Origin: Carex sylvatica
Taxonomy: Eukaryota > Streptophyta > Magnoliopsida > Poales > Cyperaceae
NCBI GenBank assembly: GCA_964058845.1
Contig: CAXKVR010000401.1
Location: forward strand, 1-18,079
Length of the DNA stretch: 18,079 bases
Direction of reading: 5' to 3'
In this document: positions 10,046-18,079 of the stretch, in pieces
Layout: every line of letters begins with the position of its first letter
Numbering within the stretch: position 1 is the stretch's first letter
Position numbers and translations under genes: made by a program
The notes under the pieces: generated by a model
The model's database searches: none
Told to the model about the DNA's origin: nothing
Seen by the model: the letters and a program-made list of their open reading frames with translations, nothing else

Positions 10046-10462
10046 TAGGCTAATATACAATCGATTGTTCCTAGCCTCCCGTGCAACCAAGTCGTTTTCC
10101 GATTTTTAAAGTCTAAATGATCGATCCAAACCGTTAGATGTCATCTCCATATTAAAATGTGCTAGGAGACCAAATTTTACATTTTTTGGAATTTTTTTAC
10201 TATTTATTAAGCCACTTTGAAAATCGCTGATCCAACGGTAGCTTCTGATTTTTACTGTTTGGTAAGCCACCGTTGGATCAGCAATTTTCAAAGTGGCTTA
10301 ATAAATAGTAAAAAAATTCCAAAAAATATAAAATTTGGTCTCCTAGCACATTTTAATATGGAGATGACATCTAACGGTTTGGATCGATCATTTGAACTTT
10401 AAAAATCAAAAAACGACTTGGTTGCACGGGAGGCTAGGAACAATCGATTGTATATTAGCCTA

Positions 10463-10467
<5 letters not shown>
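10041..10467. mobile_element. 427-bp near-perfect foldback MITE
   Basis: The two arms are inverted copies over almost the whole length. AGAGATAGGCT (10041) pairs with AGCCTATCTCT (to 10467), and GCTGATCCAACGGT (10226-10239) pairs with ACCGTTGGATCAGC (10269-10282), both centred on 10254. The loop is only about 29 bases. Both ends run into TA/CT microsatellite DNA, so a target duplication cannot be defined. There is no coding capacity. A transcript would fold into a hairpin with arms of about 200 bp. Confidence 0.88.

Positions 10468-10494
<27 letters not shown>
10464..10494. repeat. CT then TA microsatellite
   Basis: A CT run (10464-10480) followed by a TA run (to 10494) separates the 10041-10467 foldback from the next element at 10498. 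It mirrors the TA and CT tract on the element's other side. Confidence 0.95.
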
Positions 10495-10497
10495 CGA

Positions 10498-11170
10498 GGA
10501 GGGATCCACTTACAACATTTGAAAGTTACAACATCTTAGAGCATCTCCAACAGTGATTGCTTATGCTGATGTGTCAATTGTTTTTGTAATTGCTGGGTTG
10601 TATGGCTATTGCTTATTTAGCAATTGTTGGAAAGAATTGCTTAATAAGAAATTATTTTCTAAAGATGAGTTGGCTAAATGTTTAATTCTTATTGGTTAAG
10701 TGTTTAATTATCAATTGTTTGGTTGATTGTACCAATGTAGAAGTGAATTGCTTAATTTCTAAAATTTTCATAATTGTTATTTAGCAATTAATTTCAATTG
10801 CTGGATTGGAGATGCTCTTACAACAATTTAATTTTGTTATTTTTAAAGTCGAAACAGTCGATCCAAACCGTTCAACATGTAATCTCTACTAAAATGTGTT
10901 TGAAGATCAAATTTTATATTTTTTGAATTTTTTACTATTTATTAAGTATTTTATGCTATTCAGTGGTCCAGAATTATCTAAAAAAATAATTTTGTAAAAT
11001 ACTAAATAAATAGTCAAAAAATTCAAAAAAATATAAAATTTAATTTTCAAGCACATTTTGATACATATTACATGTTGAACGGTTTGGATCGATTGTTTCG
11101 ACTTTAAAAATAGCCAAACTAAATTGTTGTAAGATGTTATAACTTTTAAATGTTGTAAGTGGATCCCTCC
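10498..11170. mobile_element. foldback MITE of the same family, interrupted by a Tourist-like MITE
   Basis: It begins GGAGGGATCCACTTAC and ends GTAAGTGGATCCCTCC at 11170. The arms pair almost throughout, including AACCGTTCAACATGTAAT with ATTACATGTTGAACGGTT. The core matches the neighbouring elements (GATCCAAACCGTT, ACTATTTATTAAGT). Both ends abut TATATA tracts. Without the nested insertion at 10539-10817 and one copy of its TTA duplication, the element would be about 391 bp. Confidence 0.85.
10539..10817. mobile_element. Tourist-like (PIF/Harbinger) MITE, 279 bp
   Basis: Its ends are GAGCATCTCCAACAG and CTGGATTGGAGATGCTC, flanked by TTA on both sides (10536-10538 and 10818-10820). The TTA duplication and the GAGCATCTCC terminus are typical of Tourist-like MITEs. 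It is inserted in the left arm of the 10498-11170 foldback. The undisturbed right arm reads TAAGATGTTATAAC and AAATTGTTGTAAG, which reconstructs the empty site with a single TTA. Confidence 0.85.
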
Positions 11171-11440
11171 TATATATAAAGAGAGAAGAGTTGGACTATG
11201 GTGAGTTGTGAAGTAAGAATATTGTTTTACTATGTTTGAAAGTTAAAACAGTTGATCCAAACCACTCAAGATGATTTCCATATTGAAATGTTCTAGGAGA
11301 CAAAATTTTAAATTTTTTTTAAAATTTGTTACTATATTATAATTTTTTTTAAATCATTATTTTTAATGGCGAAGATTCCATAAAAACAACGATTTTCTAC
11401 CCATTTGTTTTAAACAAATAGTAAAAAAATTTCAACATTC
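11171..11440. mobile_element. partial MITE of the TA/CT-anchored family
   Basis: It starts in TATATATAAAGAGAGA and contains GTGAGTTGTGAAGTAAGA (shared with 13318-13335), then the core GTTGATCCAAACCACTC and CCATATTGAAATGTTCTAGG. The right end keeps only a short remnant, AAACAAATAGTAAAAAAATT, of the second arm, so the element is truncated or badly decayed. Confidence 0.6.
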
Positions 11441-12274
11441 TGCATGTAGATATTCACAAATCTCCCTTTTAGCTTGAGAATTGTCTGTAAGTCAGTCTTG
11501 GGGCAATTATAGTATAGACCAATCACCAATTTGTATCTGTCAATATTTAGTAATGACAAATTCGGATATGATGAATTTGTGACTTTGGTTAGGAAAAAAA
11601 AGGAAGGAAAGATTATGACTTATATTGTCTTGTGAGTGATACTTGCTGTAGCTAGTGGTAAAATCATATTTTTTGTATTTATTTTTATTTTTTCGATATG
11701 AATATGGATCAGATATTAGACTTATATTAAATGAATATGAATACTGATCAGATTTTTTTGTTTTGATAAAATTGGATAACTCTCACCTGTTTCATATTGA
11801 AAATTAATATAATAGTTCATACAATAACCAATGAAAGATAATTCCATTGTACAAAAACAAATAGATAATCATGAAAACATATTAAAGCTACAATAAGTGG
11901 AACAAAAATGTAGGCTGTGCTTCACAAAGAAGGGTGAAATGTCATTAATAGAAGGGGAAGGAAGGGAGACGAGGGTTTAGTTCACCTTTGCACAGTAATC
12001 TTACACTCCAATTTGGAGGTGAATGTTTTTGTCAAAAATCAACACAATGATAACCTTGGCACCCCTCCATACAATGGTTGTTCGCTTTTGTTCCCTCTCT
12101 ATTTCTTCTCTCTCAGAGCAGGTGAAATCGTCGGTCAGCTGCGGTCTGAGGTGAGGCTCCCCTTCACATATTGTTCTTCTCTTCAACTGGAGCACACCAT
12201 TAATAGCTTCACACAAAAACTAAGGAGAAGATAGGCTAGTTCTTTAAGGAACAATACAAAATGTAGCAAGATAA
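11441..12274. other. intergenic DNA, no gene recognised
   Basis: Mostly AT-rich. A short repeated motif with GAATATGAATA/CTGATCAGAT is visible around 11696-11755. The 11940-12200 part is less AT-rich, but its open frames (for example 12013-12234 and its antisense) show no known domain. No transposon ends were found. Confidence 0.45.
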
Positions 12275-12527
12275 CATAAGAGGAAGAGCCAGGAGAATAA
12301 GGAGAAGAAGAATTAGCATAAGAGGAAGAGCCTGGAGAATAAGGAGAAGAAGAATAAGGTGAAGCATAACCAGACGAATCAGAGGGTAGCATACTGGTAT
12401 CGGCATTATCCTCAACTCTCTTTCTCAGGTATATTGACCGATCCAACTCTCTGATCCAGGTTCTTGAGCGGCCTCTGAATCCAGCATGTACGTAGTTTTC
12501 CTCTTCTAGGGTATCTGAATCTGACAT
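12183..12527 (-). CDS. unrecognised coding fragment with a 14-residue Ser/Tyr/Pro repeat
   Basis: The first about 80 residues look protein-like: an acidic start (MSDSDTLEEENY), a basic and aromatic stretch (GFRGRSRTWIRELDR) and then two tandem 14-residue units of the type SSSPYSPGSSSYAN. After the repeats the frame turns into a hydrophobic run typical of translated non-coding DNA. The real coding end is probably near 12270, perhaps at a lost splice site. A stop lies just upstream of the ATG in this frame. I do not recognise the family; it may be an exon captured or left by a decayed gene. It is distant from any intact gene. Confidence 0.2.
   Translation of the reverse strand: MSDSDTLEEENYVHAGFRGRSRTWIRELDRSIYLRKRVEDNADTSMLPSDSSGYASPYSSSPYSPGSSSYANSSSPYSPGSSSYVILLHFVLFLKELAYLLLSFCVKLLMVCSS
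12275..12358. repeat. 42-bp tandem repeat, two units
   Basis: Unit 1 (12275-12316) and unit 2 (12317-12358) begin CATAAGAGGAAGAGCC and differ at only a few positions. The 42-bp period is a multiple of three and keeps the minus-strand frame open. Confidence 0.9.
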
Positions 12528-12754
12528 ATTATTAGACTGCCTACCTGAGTCAAAGAAGTGACATCCATGGACAAGATTAAAGTAAGTTTAAAGAAAGTAT
12601 CATCCTGTTTAATTTTATACCAATAAGAGGCGAGTGAAATGATGGCAGTACCAACACTTGTTAGGGGTGGAATAGGGCAATTGTTAAAACACAATTTATT
12701 TTTAGTTAACCAAATAGTTCAAAGAGTGGCAGCTCTAACTAATTCAATTTATTG

Positions 12755-13122
12755 GGCTTGTTTTGGAATCTGTCCCTAAAGAAACACTTTTATCTCTTCA
12801 TTTTACCTCCACTTGGCACTGTACAGTTGAAATGTAAATTATTCATTAAGTTCTCATCAAATTAATTTAAAATAGAGGAAAACTAGATAAAACATTGAAT
12901 GTTTCAAAATTCAAACTGTTTGAAAATAATTTGACTATGATAAGAACTGTAATGCAAATTGACAAATTAATGTGCTTTTCAGAAAATTGACAAATATGCT
13001 TTTTGGCAAATTCAGTCAAAAACGAAAGACTTGAATAGTATACTTGGAGGTTACAGCAGACTCTCCCAAGGACTTGACAGTGAATGTTTCAACCTACTGT
13101 TATTTTAATAATTAAATGGTTT
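12755..13122. repeat. dispersed repeat, copy 2 (inverted to copy 1)
   Basis: Read on the minus strand it matches 8828 to about 9180: AACAGTAGGTTG, then AACCTCCAAGTATACT, then CAATTTG-containing repeats. It ends at GCTTGTTTT (about 12755), which also occurs in copy 3 at 17918. Relative to copy 3 it lacks about 50-60 bases around 12786. No receptor kinase sequence follows it. Confidence 0.75.
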
Positions 13123-13290
13123 GTTTAGGATCCATTTACTCAACTCGTACTATATTCCATCAAATGACAAGAGGAAGATTTTTATTTAATTAATCAACTT
13201 ATCAGATATGAATATAAATAATAAAATTTCGTTACTAAACAAATAATGATACTAATATTTCGTATTCACTTATAGAATAATAATTAAACT

Positions 13291-13617
13291 TATTTATATA
13301 GAAAGATGAGCTATAGTGAGTTGTGAAGTAAGAGTCTTGTTTTACAACATATTTGCATCTCTGGATTCTAGACCAATAAAAAGAGTGATTTTAAATTTTT
13401 TTTCTATAATATAGTAACAAATTCCAAAAAAATTGTATAATTTTGTGTCCTAGATATTTCAATATGGAGATCATTCTGAGCAGTTTGGATCGACTGTTTG
13501 AACTTTCAAAATCGTTGTTTTTCAAAAAAATATGGACAATAAAAACATCAATTTTAAAAAATTTCAATATGGAGATTACATTGAATGATTTAAATTGATT
13601 ATTTAAATTTTAAAAAT
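13291..13617. mobile_element. decayed MITE of the TA/CT-anchored family
   Basis: It starts TATTTATATAGAAAGATGAG, continues with GTGAGTTGTGAAGTAAGAG as at 11171-11440, and carries the core on the opposite arm (CAGTTTGGATCGACTGTTTG, about 13480-13499). A second weaker core follows (13557-13617). Between its ends the sequence is rearranged relative to the intact 10041-10467 element. Confidence 0.55.
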
Positions 13618-13920
13618 AGAAATAATAATAATTTCAAGCACATTTAAAACATAAAAGTAATTGAATATTTTAACCCTAATATATATGAAATTATTGTGGC
13701 ATCGGAGTTAAAATTGAATCAATACATGCGTACGTAAAATTCAATATTAGCTTCACAAACTATCATAAAAATCATTATTCTATATATTTACTATGGCACC
13801 TAAACTACCAAATTAATTAGAAAACAACGAATGTATGAAAAGGACCAACCATACAACAATGAAAAAATTATAATGACAGAAATCTAAGTGGATCAACGGA
13901 AAACTTGAACGGCTAGTAAT

Positions 13921-14100
13921 AAGCCAACATACTTCATTGAATGTTTGAACCCCCTTGACCAAGGATAATGCTTTGAAAAGTTCAAACCAACCTTTGCTTT
14001 ATAATTTTCATTGAATGTTCCCATCACAATAGATTATATGAAAATAGGGAAATAGGAGATGCTAGCTGTATTTGTTGTTATTTCGGACTAACATTCTATG
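13921..14100 (-). repeat. orphan copy B of the receptor kinase upstream segment
   Basis: It matches 8391-8580 in the same orientation and keeps the three TTCATTGAA-type motifs, although the middle one is degenerate. To its left, where a minus-strand receptor kinase would start, there is only AT-rich DNA and MITE sequence. It also contains CTTGACCAAGG, with a W-box core TTGACC that copy A lacks (TTGGCCAAGG). Confidence 0.75.
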
Positions 14101-14169
14101 GTGCTGCACTCTCAGAGGTTAATGATACATGTAATTAAGTATGATGATGTTCAGTTATATGTAGAGTTC

Positions 14170-14640
14170 TTTACGAAATTTTTATTTATAGCATAAAAAA
14201 GAAAAATAAACTGAAACACTTTTGTTTGATAAGAATTCAACAAATACCTAGGCCGCACGGGTATTCTGCGGCCTTAAAAACTGAAGTCTGCAGAATGGTT
14301 CTGCGGTCCCAGGCTGGAGTTCGCTTAATGGTTCTGCGCCCCAACCTTTTTTTTATAAGATTTATTAATAAAAAAAATTATTTCTGTGATATATATAACT
14401 TTTCAGTTTACCATTTTTGACACGACTTTTGCCAACATGTATTAATTAATTAATTAATTAAAGGATCCAGTCAATTTATTTGCACATATATTGATTTTTT
14501 TTGTTTTTTATTAATAAATCTTCTCAAAAAAAAAAAAAATTGAGGCCGCAGAATGATCCAGCGGCTTGTAATTGTCAAAGTACACAGAAACAGAGGTGTT
14601 TTGATTTTTTTTAATGCTATAAATAAAAATTTTGGAGTGT
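14170..14640. mobile_element. foldback element with GC-rich subterminal islands
   Basis: AAATTTTTATTTATAGCAT on the left (about 14177-14195) is the inverted copy of ATGCTATAAATAAAAATTTT (about 14614-14633). Inside, AAGATTTATTAATAAAAA (about 14357) pairs with TTTTTATTAATAAATCTT. CTGCGG/CCGCAG-type motifs recur at 14267, 14302, 14331 and 14543. No clear target duplication was found. The family is not recognised. A TTAA microsatellite lies at about 14441-14460. Confidence 0.6.
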
Positions 14641-14649
14641 ACCTTTATG

Positions 14650-15230
14650 CGGATTTTTATTATCAATTGCTCTTTTAATTCTTATTACATATCAAAAGAA
14701 GATTAATTTTGAAGAAAATATGTCATTCCTCCCAAACGGTCAAAATAATTATTAGAAAGAAAAAATAAATATTTTGAAATTAAAGAACACACTCCTTTTC
14801 TTTATCTCCAAACTATTACAAATATAAATTAATTGAGCATCTAGATCATTCGAGTGTTAATATACAATTCACATCGACGCACATCTAGATTTGAGTAGGG
14901 ATAATTAAGGAATGAACCCCCATTGGTATTTGTCCAATACATAAATTAAGTTCCTGGTGGCCAAATTATAATATTAGAGCATTTAAACTAATAATTAGAA
15001 TATTTAAATATTTTCGAAATATAATAGAATATATATTAAGGAAGATATTTTGCCATGTTAGTTCATGTCTCTGTCATGTAACTATCACTAATAAGTCAAT
15101 ATAAGTCATAATTTTTCTTTATTTTTTCTAACAAAAGTAATAGACAATTCCGAATTCATCACTGTTGAATATTTGACGGATTCAAACTGCATGGACCAAA
15201 TATTATAATGAGTGCAGTCAACACTAAATA
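14650..15230. other. AT-rich intergenic DNA, nothing recognised
   Basis: No coding frame, RNA gene or element boundary could be supported here. Confidence 0.5.
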
Positions 15231-16203
15231 TAGAGGTGTCAAATAGATACGGTATCGATTAGGATTTGATGGAAGCATTTTTATATTTTATACTTAATTA
15301 AGATTAGTCTTACTCATTAAAAATTAACTTATACATATCTTATCCTTATCTATGAAAATAACGGGTAATGAAACGAATAACATTAATTAGCGAATAAAAC
15401 AACATATATAATTTAATAAAAATATATTAAATACATCATGTGCATAATATCACAAAATATAAAAAAAAAAAAAAAAATTATCCCATTCTATAAATTTGTA
15501 TCCCATTATTTAAAAAAAATATAAATCATTTATTAAATAAAATGATATATATTGTGTAAATCAATTTTGTCCTAAATTACTAATTGTAAAGCTATATAAA
15601 ATGTTGGATAAATTAATTTATCATAAATTGTTAAATAAAAAAAATGTTTGAAATGTAATATAAATTAATCAAATTATAATAATTTTATTGATTCAGATTG
15701 GATTATATCTGTTATGGATCCATTGAGCCAACATAATTTTCGGTACTAGTGAAATTCATGTAAGAACTTGATACACTGAACTAGCTATACTAGTTACCAT
15801 ATCTTAGTTTGATCAGGTTTTTTTTTTTCAAGTCTCTACAGTAATGCATGTGAATATTAATTATCTTATAGGGTAACGAGTACGACATAGTTCTTATCCA
15901 TACTCTTAATTATTCAATAAACTAACAAAAAATATTTCTTACTCATATCGGATAAACTAAAGTACCTTATTCATACACAACAAGGTAGGCACTTTTCGCG
16001 AGAGAAAAATCGCATTTATAACGGTACTCCGCTGCTAAAAGTATCGTCACTAATAAAAAAAAAAACACTTTTATGACGGTATTCCGTCGCGAAAAGTCAC
16101 TTTTTACCCTCATGAAAAGTGTCTACCTTCTTGTTGTGATACCTACCTTATCGAATACTATACGGATCGAGTAAATACTTAAAAGATATTATTGACACCC
16201 CTA
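15231..16203. mobile_element. hAT-like non-autonomous element relic
   Basis: It begins TAGAGGTGTCAA and ends TTGACACCCCTA, the inverted terminus typical of plant hAT-type MITEs. Subterminal ATACGGTATCGATTAGG pairs loosely with CCTTATCGAATACTATACGG. The flanks ACACTAAA(TA) on the left and ACACTATA on the right look like an imperfect 8-bp duplication. No transposase is present. A CACTA-like MITE sits inside at 15976-16138. Confidence 0.55.
15976..16138. mobile_element. CACTA-like MITE, 163 bp, ATA target duplication
   Basis: The ends CACAACAAG and CTTGTTGTG are perfect inverted repeats and continue as GTAGGCACTTTTCGCG against CATGAAAAGTGTCTAC. The trinucleotide ATA flanks both sides (15973-15975 and 16139-16141). 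A 3-bp duplication and CACTA-type termini fit a non-autonomous CACTA (CMC/EnSpm) element. Internal TTCGCGA, CGGTA(C/T)TCCG motifs look like subterminal repeats. There is no coding capacity. Confidence 0.8.
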
Positions 16204-16205
16204 AC

Positions 16206-16282
16206 ACTATATTAGTAAAGAGTTCGATACAAGAAAACATAATGACTAATGAGTGTCGTTGACACTATTAGTAAAGAGTTCA
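16206..16282. repeat. short direct repeat pair
   Basis: ACTATATTAGTAAAGAGTTC (16206-16225) recurs with two bases missing as ACTATTAGTAAAGAGTTC (about 16265-16282). It lies just outside the hAT-like element and probably reflects a local duplication. Confidence 0.6.
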
Positions 16283-16805
16283 ACAATATACTCTAGTATC
16301 TCAAGTCGTGAATATCTGATCTTTGCTAAAAAGATATATATGTTTTTAGAAATTCAATATACAAATTACCGGAAACAAGATGCAACTACAAAAATATGTG
16401 AGTTCCCGCAATAAAAAATACTTAATAGTGTTGATATTTTTGTGGGTACTTCCATCAATTATGGTATCTCGCGAATACTTCCATATAGTGATACTCTCGA
16501 AAATAACAATTTATGATAGCTTAATCTTAACAATAGTAATTTTTTATCCTCGCGAATATCCATATATTCTTGTAGATTGTTTATTTCAATAAATGTATGG
16601 AATCAAACTATTGATTCAGACTAGCTCATTGTGGACAATAAGATTGAATTGTTGGTTGGTCCCAGTAAATTCCTTAATTATCACAATAATGACCTCACAA
16701 TGTGGAAAACCAATGGAACCGAAGCATTAGATCGGTCTCATAATTAACATGTATATCCTTCACTATGTGTCCGTATGCATCGTATATGACAAGATCGATA
16801 CATTA

Positions 16806-17052
16806 TACACGGTTGCAGAACCGTGTCTATATACATTTACATACACGGTTCCTACATATCAAAACTTTTAAAAAAAAAAAAAATCACTAATACAGGTAAT
16901 TTATACACGATCTTAGTTTTCATGAATAATAATAAGGGTTATATACACGATTTCTACAAGAGAACCGAGTATGATATTTGAAAACCAACACGGCTCTTAT
17001 TTACAAACCGTGTATGTTACTCTGTATACATGGTATGTTCTTAAAAACCGTG
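16806..17052. repeat. cluster of ACACGGTT motifs in both orientations
   Basis: ACACGGTT or its close variants occur at 16807-16814, 16843-16850, about 16914, 16944 and 16989. The inverse AACCGTG(T) occurs at 16819-16826, about 17005 and 17044. Dense inverted short motifs of this kind are seen in subterminal regions of CACTA-type elements, but no terminus was found nearby, so the element is unassigned. Confidence 0.5.
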
Positions 17053-17059
17053 ACTGCTT

Positions 17060-17771
17060 CCAACCTTTTTTGTAATATTCCACTATAATTGTTAGCATTC
17101 AAATTTGCAAGCCGTTAAACATATAATATTACACATTCATAATTCAAAAAAAATATATTGAACAATTTACCACATACAACAAATAATATCAATATTCAAC
17201 AATTCAACACACAGAAAACACTATTTCAATATTGAACATACATATAGATATCCATAACTCAACATTCAATATATATCCATAATTAAAAACACAAAAGTAA
17301 AACAGAAAAGCTGATACAAATTAAACCTGACGTCTTTTCCATATATAACATCTTGCATGGAAAGAGTAACCAATCGTCAATGAGGCATTAGTTGGCTCAT
17401 TTGTATGTACTATCTTCCTCGTAGATAGTTGTATATATGCAGTGCCTTCCTCAGGTTTTGTGTTTTAGCTGTGAAAATCATGAAGTGTCGTTGGCTTTAC
17501 ACTACTACAGTCTTATAAGGAGACATACATGCTCATATTTGCTCTCAGTTATAATTTGCAATTAATGTATTCAACATTTACAAAGTCATATGTTAATAAG
17601 ACGATATCACATAGATATATAGAAGCACTAGCAAAACACTAGCAATTCAAATCGAACATAGATAACATTACATCACAAAATAAGACTGACTTACAAAGTC
17701 ATATATATTATTGTCGAGTAATTTCGGAATATTTTGTAGCTTATGTGTGCCCTGTAATTTCCGGGTGGGAC
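17060..17771. other. AT-rich DNA, no gene seen
   Basis: It contains repeated AATATTCAACA/ATTCAACA-type phrases (17180-17280) but no coding frame or definable element ends. Confidence 0.45.
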
Positions 17772-18079
17772 CGAACCATTGAAGGATCGACAATTTGATA
17801 TTTTATTTTCTAACAACAAACTTTTTTGCGCTATTTTTACTAGCAATTTTTTATGTATTTTTATTATTGTTCTTGTTTTGTGAAAAAAAAATTGGTTTAA
17901 AGCCCGGCCGTAGGCGCTTGTTTTCTGAATTTGTACCTAAAAAAACATGTTACATCCACTTGTCACTGTTCATGCAGTAACTCCTACTTTTATCTCTTCA
18001 TGTTACATCTACTTGTCACTGTAAATCCCACACAATTGAAATCTAAATTATTAAGTTCTCAAATTAATTTAAAACTGAA
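17772..18079. repeat. dispersed repeat, copy 3 (inverted to copy 1, cut by window edge)
   Basis: It matches 9048-9349 in reverse complement across the whole visible length, from CGAACCATTGAAGGATCGA to TTAATTTAAAACTGAA. It contains an internal 24-base near-identical duplication (17946-17969 and 17999-18022, one mismatch, 53-bp period). The homology has not ended at the window edge. By analogy with copy 1, a + strand receptor kinase would lie beyond it. Confidence 0.8.

Noticed and set aside
10106..10402. Two overlapping open frames on opposite strands (10291-10106 minus and 10217-10402 plus) encoding almost the same MKIADPTVA... peptide
   Set aside because: They are mirror images created by the foldback arms of the 10041-10467 MITE, not a gene pair.
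16380..16592. Small hydrophobic 70-residue open frame
   Set aside because: Ile/Leu/Tyr-rich translation of AT-rich DNA with no start-site support; repeated TCGCGAATA phrases suggest degraded element sequence.
17500..17510. CACTACTACAG as a CACTA transposon end
   Set aside because: The matching inverted end was not found, and the nearby ACACGGTT array lies on the wrong side for this orientation.
9048..18079. A single giant transposon with roughly 300-bp terminal inverted repeats (9048-9349 and 17772-18079)
   Set aside because: A third inverted copy of part of the same block lies between them, homology continues past the window edge, and no transposase is seen. A duplicated gene flank fits better.
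1..18079. tRNA genes, CRISPR arrays, bacterial-type operons, viral or LTR-retrotransposon coding regions
   Set aside because: No cloverleaf, spaced identical repeats, gag/pol motifs (such as reverse transcriptase YxDD or integrase signatures) or viral protein signatures were found in reading the sequence and its open frames.

Overview
The window is nuclear DNA from a flowering plant. Both genes have GT-AG introns, the intergenic DNA is AT-rich and full of small foldback transposons, and the two proteins are typically plant. The C-terminal end of the glutamyl-tRNA reductase (ending in a [15 protein letters not shown] tail) resembles monocot versions as I remember them, so a monocot is my best guess. 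That is an inference, not a proof.

Layout. (1) 1-1080 is AT-rich intergenic DNA; a GGCCCA cluster at the far left may belong to the promoter of a gene outside the window. (2) 1119-3559, + strand, is an intact three-exon HEMA gene for glutamyl-tRNA reductase (524 aa), the first committed enzyme of plastid tetrapyrrole synthesis. Its putative promoter carries a coaxial three-part palindrome and a CT tract. (3) 3560-5568 is the convergent intergenic region, with one Mutator-like MITE (3930-4140). (4) 5569-8302, - strand, is an intact two-exon LRR receptor kinase of the non-RD, Xa21/EFR/FLS2-like class (874 aa from the preferred start), a likely pattern-recognition receptor. (5) 8391-18079 has no intact gene that I recognise. 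It holds broken duplications of the receptor kinase's upstream DNA: copies at 8391-8580 and 13921-14100 (direct), and at 8828-9349, 12755-13122 and 17772-18079 (the last two inverted relative to the first). Among them sit nested MITEs at 9801-11440 and 13291-13617 that share one core and are anchored in TA/CT microsatellites, a foldback element at 14170-14640, a hAT-like relic at 15231-16203 with a CACTA-like MITE inside it, and a cluster of short ACACGGTT repeats at 16806-17052.

The two genes have no evident functional link; one is housekeeping tetrapyrrole synthesis and the other immune perception. The right half looks like the decayed flank of a receptor-kinase cluster. The orientation of the 17772-18079 copy, cut by the window edge, predicts a related + strand receptor kinase just outside. 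I found no convincing new multi-gene system. The best leads are the microsatellite-anchored MITE family, the palindrome in the HEMA promoter, and the promoter-only duplication of the receptor kinase.
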